DNA of 64,000 nucleotides from JAUILA01 sp050289805. GTDB lineage: Bacteria; Bacteroidota; Bacteroidia; Cytophagales; Cyclobacteriaceae. The DNA lies in assembly GCA_050289805.1 (NCBI GenBank), contig JBNKGL010000010.1, forward strand, positions 62,001-126,000. The letters are read 5' to 3'. Shown piece after piece: positions 25,507 to 34,006 of the stretch. The position numbers and the translations under genes were made by a program. Under the pieces are notes generated by a model. That model ran no database searches and was not told where the DNA came from. It saw nothing but the letters and a program-made list of their open reading frames with translations. The stretch's first letter is position 1. Each line of letters opens with the position of its first letter.

Positions 25507-27393
25507 GTGAAGAAATATTTTATAATAGATTTTGATTCAACTTTCACCCAGGTTGAAGCCATGGATCTGCTGGCGGAGATTGCATTAAAGAACCATGGGG
25601 AGAAAAAGGACCGTATTAAGGAAATTAAGGAAATCACAGACCGCGGCATGGAAGGTACGCTTTCTCTGAAAGATTCCATTGAACGGAGACTCGAATTGCT
25701 CGATGCCCACCGTGAACATCTGCCAGAATTGATTTCATCTCTTCGCGACCTTGTTTCATCTTCCTTCCGCAGAAACCTTGATTTCTTTGAAAAACACTCC
25801 GACCGCGTGTATATAATTTCTAATGGATTCAGGGATTTCATTGTTCCGATTGTGGAGGAATTTCATATCAAAGCGGAAAACGTTTTTGCAAATAGCTTCA
25901 CTTTTGATGAAACAGGTAAAATTACCGGTTATGACAAGGAGAATGTCCTGGCCAGTAATAATGGAAAGGTTGAACAACTCCGGCACTTAAATCTGAAGGG
26001 AGATGTTTATGTAATTGGCGACGGTTATACAGATTATGAGATTAAAGCAGCCGGTTTGGCGAATAAGTTTTATGCGTTCACTGAAAATGTTGAACGGGAG
26101 TCTGTTACCGAAAAAGCAGATCATGTCGCCCCCAGCCTTGATGAATTTCTTTACATGAATAAACTGAATACTGCGATATCCTATCCTAAAAACAGGATTA
26201 ACGTACTGTTGCTTGAAAATGTACATGCCAATGCCATTCAGCTGATGCAAAAAGAGGGGTATAACGTTAATGTTTACCCCGCAGGTTTGGATGAAGATGA
26301 GCTTTGTGAAAAGATCAAAGATGTTTCGGTCCTTGGAATCCGAAGTAAAACAAATGTTACGGCCAGGGTCCTGGAGCATGCCAATCGCTTGATATCCATA
26401 GGTGCTTTTTGTATCGGAACCAATCAGATCGACCTGAACGCATGCCTGGATAAGGGTGTGGCTGTTTTTAACGCTCCGTTCAGCAATACCCGTTCAGTAG
26501 TTGAAATGGCTATTGCGGAAATGATTTTCCTGATGCGCAAACTTGCCGACAGATCCCGCGCCATGCATGAGGGCCACTGGGATAAATCTGCAAAGGGCAG
26601 TTATGAAATACGTGGAAAGGTGCTCGGCATCATCGGATATGGCAATATCGGCGCCCAGTTATCGGTCCTCGCCGAGTCTATGGGCCTGAAGGTCATTTAT
26701 TATGATGTTGAGGAAAAGCTGGCGCTGGGTAATGCTCAGAAATGCGATTCCCTGGAAGAATTACTTGAAAAGGCTGAAATTATAAGCCTTCATGTTGATG
26801 GCAGAAAAGAAAACAAGAACCTGATAGGTCCTGATGAGTTCGAAAAGATGCGCGATGGTGTCATCTTTCTCAATCTCAGCCGCGGTCATGTTGTGGATAT
26901 TGAAGCACTGGCAAAGAACATCGAGTCAGGTAAAATCGGCGGTAGCGCCGTGGATGTTTTCCCTGAGGAGCCCAAGAGTAATGATGAGGAGTTTTTATCC
27001 AGGTTGAGAAACTTACCGAATACCATTCTGTCTCCCCATATTGGCGGAAGTACCATGGAAGCCCAGGAAAACATTGCAACATTTGTTCCCGGCAAGATCA
27101 TGGAATACATCAATACCGGCAGCACATCGAACAGTGTGAATTTCCCGAACCTGCAACTGCCCACATTGAAAAATGCGCACAGGCTGATTCACATTCACCG
27201 GAATATGCCCGGCATTCTGGCGCGCATCAACCAGGTTTTGGCAGATCATGATATTAATATTGTGGGGCAGTACCTGAAGACCAATGAGAAAATCGGATAT
27301 GTAATTACCGATATCGACAAGGCCTATGACAGGGATGTGATCAAGGCCTTACGGAAGATAGAGCACACTATCAAATTCAGGGTACTCTATTAA
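25507..27393 (+). CDS. serA: HAD phosphatase fused to D-3-phosphoglycerate dehydrogenase (SerB-like/SerA)
   Basis: The 628-residue protein fuses two enzymes. Residues 1-215 form a HAD-IB phosphatase resembling phosphoserine phosphatase, with the nucleophile motif DFDST (Asp8, Asp10), ISNG near 104-107 and GDGYTD (171-176). Residues 230-556 are phosphoglycerate dehydrogenase: NAD motif GYGNIG (377-382), Arg459 (NLSRGH), Glu488 and His511 (SPHIGGST). Residues 557-628 form an ACT-like domain, as in SerA of E. coli. It would catalyse the first and last steps of serine synthesis; SerC is not in the window. The start is a GTG, since the frame is closed by a TAA at 25486. Confidence 0.9.
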   Translation: MKKYFIIDFDSTFTQVEAMDLLAEIALKNHGEKKDRIKEIKEITDRGMEGTLSLKDSIERRLELLDAHREHLPELISSLRDLVSSSFRRNLDFFEKHSDRVYIISNGFRDFIVPIVEEFHIKAENVFANSFTFDETGKITGYDKENVLASNNGKVEQLRHLNLKGDVYVIGDGYTDYEIKAAGLANKFYAFTENVERESVTEKADHVAPSLDEFLYMNKLNTAISYPKNRINVLLLENVHANAIQLMQKEGYNVNVYPAGLDEDELCEKIKDVSVLGIRSKTNVTARVLEHANRLISIGAFCIGTNQIDLNACLDKGVAVFNAPFSNTRSVVEMAIAEMIFLMRKLADRSRAMHEGHWDKSAKGSYEIRGKVLGIIGYGNIGAQLSVLAESMGLKVIYYDVEEKLALGNAQKCDSLEELLEKAEIISLHVDGRKENKNLIGPDEFEKMRDGVIFLNLSRGHVVDIEALAKNIESGKIGGSAVDVFPEEPKSNDEEFLSRLRNLPNTILSPHIGGSTMEAQENIATFVPGKIMEYINTGSTSNSVNFPNLQLPTLKNAHRLIHIHRNMPGILARINQVLADHDINIVGQYLKTNEKIGYVITDIDKAYDRDVIKALRKIEHTIKFRVLY

Positions 27394-27440
27394 TTTATAA
27401 GTATCTGAAAAATAAAACTTTGAGTGCTTTCAGGTTAAGC

Positions 27441-27480
27441 AAAAAAAAGGGGAATGCTTTCACATTCCCCTTTTTCTTTT
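27441..27480. terminator. Bidirectional terminator between serA and the histone-like gene
   Basis: The arms GGGGAATG (27449-27456) and CATTCCCC (27463-27470) pair perfectly. An A run on the left and a T run on the right let the stem end transcription from both converging genes. Confidence 0.9.
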
Positions 27481-27489
27481 TAGGAATTA

Positions 27490-27666
27490 TTATCCCTGAT
27501 TTTTCTTATCTTGAACTTCTACTCTGATATCTTGAGCAAGATTCTTTAATTCTTGCATACCCTTTCTTACGCGGGTACCTGCAGCATTATTTCCTTTTTC
27601 ATAGAACTTCTCGAAGTCAGCCTCCAACGACATTACAAGGTCTTTGATTTCGTTAAATCTTTTCAT
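27490..27666 (-). CDS. Histone H1-like small basic protein
   Basis: This 58-residue frame on the minus strand reads MKRFNEIKDLVMSLEADFEK to start, then has the GNNAAGTRVRKGMQELKNLA segment and a charged tail with VQDKKNQG. This is the short form of the Bacteroidota 'histone H1' family, a conserved basic protein of about 58 to 65 residues that probably binds the nucleoid. It is too short for many gene finders. It sits alone between two terminated or divergent genes and shares the bidirectional terminator with serA. The upstream 110 bases are AT-rich. Confidence 0.93.
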   Translation of the reverse strand: MKRFNEIKDLVMSLEADFEKFYEKGNNAAGTRVRKGMQELKNLAQDIRVEVQDKKNQG

Positions 27667-27773
27667 GCTTGATTGGTTTAAAATAGTTTATTTAAAAAGT
27701 TTTGTTGATTTATTTAGCGTTGGCAATATACTCAAAATGTGATTAAATCAACTAAAAACACACTTTTTTTATT

Positions 27774-29021
27774 TTATTTGGTTACTGCGACCAGTTCTTC
27801 TCTCTGGTAGAATCCGTTATCGAGTTTATGTTTCACTGCTGCGAAAGCATCGATCGTTTCTTTTACGTCTTCCATGCTGTGAACAGCGGTTGGAATCAGT
27901 CGCAACATGATCACATCCCGCGGCACTACAGGGTAGATTACCATGGAACAGAAAATATTGTAATTCTCCCTGAGGTCCATTGCCATATTCGCGCCTTCCC
28001 CGAGTCCTCCTTTAAAGAGTACAGGAGTCACTGGAGATTGAGTGGTCCCAATATCAAATCCATGTGCTCTCAGTCCGCTTTGAAGCGCGTTAACCACCTT
28101 CCAGAGATTATCTTTTAGCTCGGGACGCGTACGAAGCAGTTCGAGGCGTTTCAATGCCCCGATAACGAGTGGCATCGGTAATGATTTGGCAAATATTTGT
28201 GAGCGTACAGTATATCGTAAATAGTCAATGACACCGGCATCTCCACCTACGAATGCACCAATACTCGCCATTGATTTTGCAAATGTTGAGAAATATAGGT
28301 CGATACCATCCTGAACACCCTGCTCCTCGCCGGTTCCGGCACCCGTTTTACCCATAGTTCCAAATCCATGTGCATCATCAACCAACAACCGGAATGGATA
28401 TTTCTTCTTAAGGGCGACAACGTCTTTCAGGTTTCCCTGATTTCCTGACATGCCAAATACACCCTCAGTAATTACAAGAATGCCACCGCCGGTTTCATCC
28501 GTGATTTTCTGGGCACGCTGCAATTGTTTTTCCAGGTTTTCAATATTATTATGTGGATAGACAAAACGTTTGCCCATGTGTAAACGAACTCCGTCAATAA
28601 TACATGCATGTGACTCCGCATCGTAGACAATCACATCTTTCCGGTCCACAACGGCATCGATGATCGATAAAACTCCCTGATAACCAAAATTAAGCAGTTG
28701 TACTGCTTCTTTATTGATAAAAGCTGCCAGTTGTTTTTCCAATTCAATATGATGTACAGAGTTACCCGACATCATTCGAGCTCCCATCGGATAGGCAAGC
28801 CCCCACTGAGCCGCAGCATCAGCATCAGCTTTCCTTACCTCAGGATGATTAGCAAGTCCCAGGTAATTATTCAGGCTCCAGGTTAGCACTTCCTTCCCGT
28901 TAAACTTCATTCGGGGAGCAATTTCTCCCTCAAGTTTCGGAAACATAAAATAGTCTTTGGGTAAGTGGGAATGCTGACCTAGTTCCCCTCGCTCCACTCT
29001 TAATTTCTCAAATAGATCCAC
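27774..29021 (-). CDS. AONS/KBL/SPT-family PLP-dependent acyltransferase
   Basis: The 415-residue protein belongs to the alpha-oxoamine synthase family, which joins an amino acid and an acyl-CoA. His138 (AESHACIIDG), Asp215/His218 (VDDAHGFG) and the PLP lysine Lys249 (FAKSMASIG) are intact. This form is common in Bacteroidota and is variously annotated as glycine C-acetyltransferase or serine palmitoyltransferase. It could also make the sulfonolipid precursor by using cysteate instead of serine. It lies downstream of no partner gene and does not contain an acyl carrier domain. The substrate cannot be decided from sequence. No biotin gene is nearby, which argues against BioF. Confidence 0.9.
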   Translation of the reverse strand: MDLFEKLRVERGELGQHSHLPKDYFMFPKLEGEIAPRMKFNGKEVLTWSLNNYLGLANHPEVRKADADAAAQWGLAYPMGARMMSGNSVHHIELEKQLAAFINKEAVQLLNFGYQGVLSIIDAVVDRKDVIVYDAESHACIIDGVRLHMGKRFVYPHNNIENLEKQLQRAQKITDETGGGILVITEGVFGMSGNQGNLKDVVALKKKYPFRLLVDDAHGFGTMGKTGAGTGEEQGVQDGIDLYFSTFAKSMASIGAFVGGDAGVIDYLRYTVRSQIFAKSLPMPLVIGALKRLELLRTRPELKDNLWKVVNALQSGLRAHGFDIGTTQSPVTPVLFKGGLGEGANMAMDLRENYNIFCSMVIYPVVPRDVIMLRLIPTAVHSMEDVKETIDAFAAVKHKLDNGFYQREELVAVTK

Positions 29022-29174
29022 GTCTTATGTTTTTTAGTTCGTTTTTCCTGTTCTTCAAAAAACACACAAAGTTAACACTATTGTGCATCTTGTCAAACCT
29101 GCCCCTGTTTAATAAGGCTCTGTTTCGAAAATAATAATTAATTAAGTAGCATTGTAACGACACCCACGATTATT

Positions 29175-30680
29175 ATGACAAAGATTAAGAAAATTCTTGT
29201 TGCCAACCGGGGAGAGATTGCATTACGCATCATTCGATCGGCAAAAGAAATGGGAATTGAGACAGTTGCCATTTATTCAACAGCGGACCGAAATGCATTG
29301 CATGTTCGCAACGCTGATGAGGCTGTATGTGTTGGTGAAGCTGCGAGTTCGGCGTCCTACCTGCAGATGGATCGCATCATAGATGTATGTAAATTACTTG
29401 GCGTAGACGCCATTCACCCCGGTTATGGATTTCTATCTGAAAACGCGGTTTTTGCCGAGAAGGTAGAATCAGCCGGTATTATTTTCATTGGCCCGACACC
29501 GGACGCGATCAGGGTAATGGGCGACAAGCTGGCGTCCAAGGCTGCGGTTGCAGATTATGATGTACCCCTGATTCCAGGCACAGAAGGCGCGATCGAGGAC
29601 CTGGATGTAGCCCGAAAAATCGCTGGTGAGATCGGCTATCCGGTTTTAATTAAAGCCAGTGCAGGTGGTGGCGGCAAGGGAATGCGAGTGGTAGAAAATG
29701 AGGAAGAATTCGAATCACAGATGAACCGTGCCGTAAGTGAGGCCAAATCGGCCTTCGGAGACGGCCGTGTATTTATTGAGAAATTCATTACTTCCCCACG
29801 TCACATAGAATTTCAGATACTGGGTGATTCCCACGGAAATATTGTTCATGTGTTCGAACGGGAATGTTCCGTTCAGCGTAGACATCAAAAGGTTGTGGAG
29901 GAGGCCCCTTCATCGGTACTCACACCGGATTTACGCAAGCGTATGGGTGATGCGGCGATTGGAGTTGCCAAAGCTTGTAATTATCGTGGCGCTGGAACTG
30001 TAGAATTCATCGTGGATGAAAAGCTGGATTTTTACTTCCTGGAGATGAATACCCGTTTGCAGGTGGAACATCCTGTAACTGAATTGATTACGGGCATTGA
30101 CCTGGTAAAGGAACAAATCAGGATCGCAGAAGGTGAATCTTTACCATTTCACCAGGATGATCTTAAAATTCACGGCCATGCAATAGAACTCCGGGTATAT
30201 GCCGAGGACCCTGCCAATAATTTCCTTCCGGATACAGGGACCCTTCATACGTATGTTCGTCCGCAGGGACCGGGTATACGCGTAGATGACGGTTTTGAGC
30301 AGGGCATGCCCATTCCTATCCATTATGACCCTATGATCGCTAAACTTGTAGCGCATGCTGACAATCGCGAAGAAGCCATCAACCGGATGATACGGGCCAT
30401 CGATGAATATTTAATCAGCGGTGTGCAAACAACGCTTTCATTCGGGAGGTTTGTGATGGAGCATGAGGCCTTCAGATCCGGAAAATTCGATACCAAATTT
30501 GTGGAACGTTATTTCACTCCTGAAGTACTGGATGCAGGATCGGATGCAGACCTTTCAGAAATAGCCGCCATACTCTCTGCACGGCTTTTTGATAGTGACA
30601 AAACCAATTCAACGGAACAGGGTAAATCTACGGCCAGCACCAGCAAGTGGAAAAACAGGGCCAGATCTTCAGGAAGTTAA
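29175..30680 (+). CDS. accC: Biotin carboxylase subunit of an acyl-CoA carboxylase
   Basis: The 501-residue protein has a biotin carboxylase N-domain (ILVANRGEIALRIIRSAKEMG), a complete ATP-grasp part with KASAGGGGKGMRVV, the ERECSVQRRHQKVVEEAPS segment and EMNTRLQVEHPVTE. The C-domain ends around residue 450. The last 50 residues are an unusual polar tail (STEQGKSTASTSKWKN). It carboxylates biotin on a carrier protein with ATP and bicarbonate. No accB or carboxyltransferase gene is adjacent, so its partner may be acetyl- or propionyl-CoA carboxylase elsewhere. The DUF1015 and Maf genes follow in the same direction. Confidence 0.93.
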   Translation: MTKIKKILVANRGEIALRIIRSAKEMGIETVAIYSTADRNALHVRNADEAVCVGEAASSASYLQMDRIIDVCKLLGVDAIHPGYGFLSENAVFAEKVESAGIIFIGPTPDAIRVMGDKLASKAAVADYDVPLIPGTEGAIEDLDVARKIAGEIGYPVLIKASAGGGGKGMRVVENEEEFESQMNRAVSEAKSAFGDGRVFIEKFITSPRHIEFQILGDSHGNIVHVFERECSVQRRHQKVVEEAPSSVLTPDLRKRMGDAAIGVAKACNYRGAGTVEFIVDEKLDFYFLEMNTRLQVEHPVTELITGIDLVKEQIRIAEGESLPFHQDDLKIHGHAIELRVYAEDPANNFLPDTGTLHTYVRPQGPGIRVDDGFEQGMPIPIHYDPMIAKLVAHADNREEAINRMIRAIDEYLISGVQTTLSFGRFVMEHEAFRSGKFDTKFVERYFTPEVLDAGSDADLSEIAAILSARLFDSDKTNSTEQGKSTASTSKWKNRARSSGS

Positions 30681-30682
30681 AT

Positions 30683-31984
30683 ATGGCAGAAATTCAACCG
30701 CTTCGGGCCTGGCGTTATAAACAGGAATTTGCTTCTACAATCGAAGAGTATACATCCCCGCTGTTTGATGTAGTCTCCGAACGCCAGCGCGAAAAATTGT
30801 ATCAGAACCCGCTCAACAGCATTCACCTGTCGGTACCCCGGGGAGACCATGCGGCTGAAAGTGCGGGTAATACGCTGAAAAACTGGAAGGAAAACGGTAT
30901 CCTCGCACGAGATCCCCTGCCTTCCATTTATGTTTATTATCAGTATTTTTCATTGCCCGGGAATCGTCGGACATTTTGCAGAAAAGGATTTATCTGTAAT
31001 ATCCGCGCATATGACTGGGAGGAAAAAGTGCTGCTGAGGCATGAAAACACAATTCCAAAGGCTGTAAATGACAGGATTGATGTACTGCGGGAAACACAGC
31101 TGAATGTAAGCCCTACGCACGGCCTGTATACAGATCCCTCTTTCACCCTGGAAAAATATATGGATGAAAGCATGAAAAGCCCAATTTACGATGTGGAAGA
31201 TTACCAGGGCGTGCGGGATGTTTTGAGTATAATACAGGATCATGATGTAATTCAGCTGTTCATGGAATTAATGAAATCGAAGCCTGTGATCCTTGCGGAT
31301 GGTCATCACAGATACGAGGGGTCATTAATCTATAAACAGCAGATGAAAGCATTGAATCCGGGTCATACCGGAGAGGAAGGCTATAACTTTCATTTAATGT
31401 ATTTCACCAATACAGAGGCAGACGACCTCAGGATATTACCAACACACCGGCTGATCCAGGGATTAAACAGCCTGGATGAAGAATCTCTTTTAGAAAGGGC
31501 CGCTGAATATTTTATTTTGAAGCCAATCGATGATCCGCATTCGGCTGTTGAGATTATTGCGGGTAAACCCTGGGCTTTTGCAATTCTCTTCAGGGAGAAT
31601 GCATGGAAATTTCGTTTGAAACCGGAAAAAGTGGATGAGATATCATGGAAATTTCCGGACATGATCAAGAAGCTTGACCTCACGGTAATGCATTATTTCA
31701 TCCTGGAAAAATTACTGGGTATTCCCGGGAAGGATCAGCGTTCATCAGAAAAGATAACATTCGAAAGAAGCTTTAGCGAATGCCTTAACCAGGTTCAACA
31801 CGGCGATCAGCAACTTGCCATCATTACCAACGGGATTTCTATGCAGGAGGTGAAAAATGTCTGCTACTCCGGTTATACAATGCCTCAAAAATCAACCTAT
31901 TTCTATCCTAAAGTCATTTGCGGTTATCTTTTCAGTTCAATAGAAAATGAAGAATTTCGACAAAACCATATTGCTTGCCTCTAA
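30683..31984 (+). CDS. DUF1015 family protein
   Basis: The 433-residue protein covers the full DUF1015 domain (PF06245), with an opening IQPLRAWRYKQEFASTIEEY and SPLFDVVSERQREKLYQNP. The later piece PVILADGHHRYEGSLIYK carries the HHRY motif of the family, and FNLMYFTN-like sequence (YNFHLMYFTNTEADDL) follows. The reaction is unknown. The frame is open from 30647 but the ATG at 30683, two bases after the accC stop, gives the normal start. It overlaps the Maf gene by 38 bases. Confidence 0.92.
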   Translation: MAEIQPLRAWRYKQEFASTIEEYTSPLFDVVSERQREKLYQNPLNSIHLSVPRGDHAAESAGNTLKNWKENGILARDPLPSIYVYYQYFSLPGNRRTFCRKGFICNIRAYDWEEKVLLRHENTIPKAVNDRIDVLRETQLNVSPTHGLYTDPSFTLEKYMDESMKSPIYDVEDYQGVRDVLSIIQDHDVIQLFMELMKSKPVILADGHHRYEGSLIYKQQMKALNPGHTGEEGYNFHLMYFTNTEADDLRILPTHRLIQGLNSLDEESLLERAAEYFILKPIDDPHSAVEIIAGKPWAFAILFRENAWKFRLKPEKVDEISWKFPDMIKKLDLTVMHYFILEKLLGIPGKDQRSSEKITFERSFSECLNQVQHGDQQLAIITNGISMQEVKNVCYSGYTMPQKSTYFYPKVICGYLFSSIENEEFRQNHIACL

Positions 31985-32522
31985 CTCGCCAAGAAGGCAC
32001 GAACTGCTGCGGGAAGCTGGTTTAAACTTTACCGCTATTCAGAATATGATGGAGGAAACATATCCCGATGACATGCCTGCAGCGCAAGTTCCTTTGTTCC
32101 TTGCAGAACAAAAGGCAGAGTTCAACAAGGATATTCTCGAAGGCGATGCTGTCCTGATTACAGCCGATACAATTGTGAAACTCGGCGATCAGATACTTGG
32201 AAAGCCAAATAGTACTCCCGAGGCCATTGCTTTGCTCGAAAGTCTTTCAGGGAAATGGCACGAGGTCATTACCGGGGTATGCCTTCTTTCCAGGTCATTG
32301 AAAGTTTCCTTTACCGAGACTACCCGTGTTCAGTTCCGCAAAATAACATCGGAAGAAATCGATTTCTATGTGAAAAAATATATGCCATATGACAAAGCCG
32401 GAGCATATGGAATCCAGGAATGGATTGGCCTGATTGGCATAAGCCGCATCGAAGGCTCTTACTTTAACGTAGTGGGTTTACCGATCAACCGGGTCTGGTA
32501 TGAGCTTCAGCAATTCCATTAA
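31947..32522 (+). CDS. maf: Maf family nucleoside triphosphate pyrophosphatase
   Basis: The 191-residue protein has the Maf signature LLASNSPRRHELLREAGL (residues about 9-26) and the ADTIVKLGDQILGKP motif near 73-87. Later it has WHEVITGVCLL and the YDKAGAYGIQEW segment. It hydrolyses non-canonical or methylated nucleotides and may delay cell division, as in other bacteria. The first 38 bases lie within the DUF1015 gene. A terminator 60 bases later carries its T run on the minus-strand side. Confidence 0.95.
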   Translation: MKNFDKTILLASNSPRRHELLREAGLNFTAIQNMMEETYPDDMPAAQVPLFLAEQKAEFNKDILEGDAVLITADTIVKLGDQILGKPNSTPEAIALLESLSGKWHEVITGVCLLSRSLKVSFTETTRVQFRKITSEEIDFYVKKYMPYDKAGAYGIQEWIGLIGISRIEGSYFNVVGLPINRVWYELQQFH

Positions 32523-32574
32523 GGTTGTCGCAATAATCTCAATTTAATCTTAACACGTTTGAGGGCTTGTAAAC

Positions 32575-32601
32575 AAAAAACCCGGTACTTACGAACCGGG
32601 T
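32575..32601 (-). terminator. Rho-independent terminator of the efflux adaptor operon
   Basis: On the minus strand, the arms ACCCGGT and ACCGGGT (32601-32595 and 32586-32580) enclose an eight-base loop and are followed by a run of six T (the A run at 32575-32580), about 25 bases after the stop codon of the adaptor gene at 32627. It also sits 60 bases after the Maf stop on the plus strand and might act there as well. Confidence 0.85.
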
Positions 32602-32626
32602 CTTATTTCATTATGACATGCAGATT

Positions 32627-34003
32627 TTACTCTGATTCATCATTGGATCGGGCACTTCTTTGATTCTGGGCTGTTGTTATCCGGTCCCCATCTTTGAGAC
32701 GTTTCGAAACCACCAGGAATGGACCCGTTACAATTTCCTCCCCTTCTGTAACTCCTTCAAGAATTTCGATGTTATCAAAGTCACTAATCCCTGTTTTTAC
32801 GACCCGTTTTTTGGCTATTCCTCCTTCATTGACAAAAACCACTTCCTGGGTTTCGCTTTTGCCCGCTCGTTCAGGCTCTTCCGTTTCATTGTTTTCTTCA
32901 TCGGAATCACCTCGCGCACCTGAAAACCTCGCATTCGGATCCCGTGTGGTGACCGCAGATAAAGGCACTGTAAGTATATTGTCTTTGCGTTGGGTAATGA
33001 TGTCAACACTCGCGGTCATACCCGGACGGAACGGAAATTTATTTCCTTCGGATGCAAGATCCACATAGGATGAATTCAGAATTCTTATTCTCACTTCAAA
33101 TTCAGTAACTGCATCAGCAGAAGCCTTATCATTGGCCGTATTGGCAATAGCGGTGACAACGCCCGTAAATTCCTTATCAAGGTAGGAGTAGGAATCAACA
33201 TCAATAATAGCCGTATCCCCAATGGATACCCGTATGATATCATTCTCATTTACGTCAACACGGACCTCCATCTTATTCAGATCTGCAATTCTCATGATCT
33301 CCGTTCCCTGGAATTGCTGGGTACCCAGGACGGTCTCACCCTGTTCCACATTCAATTTTGAAACAATCCCACTCATAGGTGCAGTAACAGTTGTCCTTCT
33401 CAGGTTCTCAGTTGCCTGCTCAAGCGATGCCTGGCTGCTTTTTACAATAAACGAGGCGGCCTGCAGATTTTGTCTTGCTGATTTCAGGTCATTTTCCGCC
33501 ACTACGAAATTCTGCTGAACCAATTCCCAATCAGAATCGGAGATAACTTTCTCTTCATAAAGCTTCTTCTGACGCTCATAGTCTAGCTTAGCCCGCTGAA
33601 AAGTAGCTTCAGCCCGCGACAGCGCCGCCTGTGACGACATCTGATTTGCCTTTTGCTGATTCAGAGAGGCCTGTGCCTGGTCCCGTGCCGCGATAAAATT
33701 ATCAGGCCTGATTTTAGCGAGAACAAAATTTTCCACTACAGAGTCACCTTCTTCAACATTCAGTTCAATGAGTTCTCCGGAGACTTCGGGGCTTAGCTTT
33801 ACTTCCACCACAGGCTGAACCATGCCGGACGCACTTACCTTTTCCACAATGGCCTCCCTGGAAGCCTTTGCCATTTCAACCTCAATTTCCTTTGCCTGGC
33901 CTATCCAACCCTGTGATCTGCCAACAAATAATAGGATCACGATGAGCACAAGTGCCCCGATAACGTAATATAACCAGCGGTTTGATGATTTTTTCTTAGC
34001 CAT
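32627..34003 (-). CDS. HlyD/MacA-like periplasmic adaptor protein (membrane fusion protein)
   Basis: The 458-residue protein has one N-terminal membrane anchor (YVIGALVLIVILLFVG). A lipoyl half-motif (KLSPEVSGELIELNVEEGDSV), a coiled-coil hairpin from about 105 to 205 and the closing half (TVTAPMSGIVSKLNVEQGE) follow. A beta-barrel part and a charged C-terminus complete it. Adaptors of this form join an ABC or RND pump in the inner membrane to a TolC channel. The TolC-like gene is immediately upstream, three bases away, but no pump gene follows. A terminator ends the unit. Confidence 0.9.
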   Translation of the reverse strand: MAKKKSSNRWLYYVIGALVLIVILLFVGRSQGWIGQAKEIEVEMAKASREAIVEKVSASGMVQPVVEVKLSPEVSGELIELNVEEGDSVVENFVLAKIRPDNFIAARDQAQASLNQQKANQMSSQAALSRAEATFQRAKLDYERQKKLYEEKVISDSDWELVQQNFVVAENDLKSARQNLQAASFIVKSSQASLEQATENLRRTTVTAPMSGIVSKLNVEQGETVLGTQQFQGTEIMRIADLNKMEVRVDVNENDIIRVSIGDTAIIDVDSYSYLDKEFTGVVTAIANTANDKASADAVTEFEVRIRILNSSYVDLASEGNKFPFRPGMTASVDIITQRKDNILTVPLSAVTTRDPNARFSGARGDSDEENNETEEPERAGKSETQEVVFVNEGGIAKKRVVKTGISDFDNIEILEGVTEGEEIVTGPFLVVSKRLKDGDRITTAQNQRSARSNDESE

Positions 34004-34006
34004 TTC

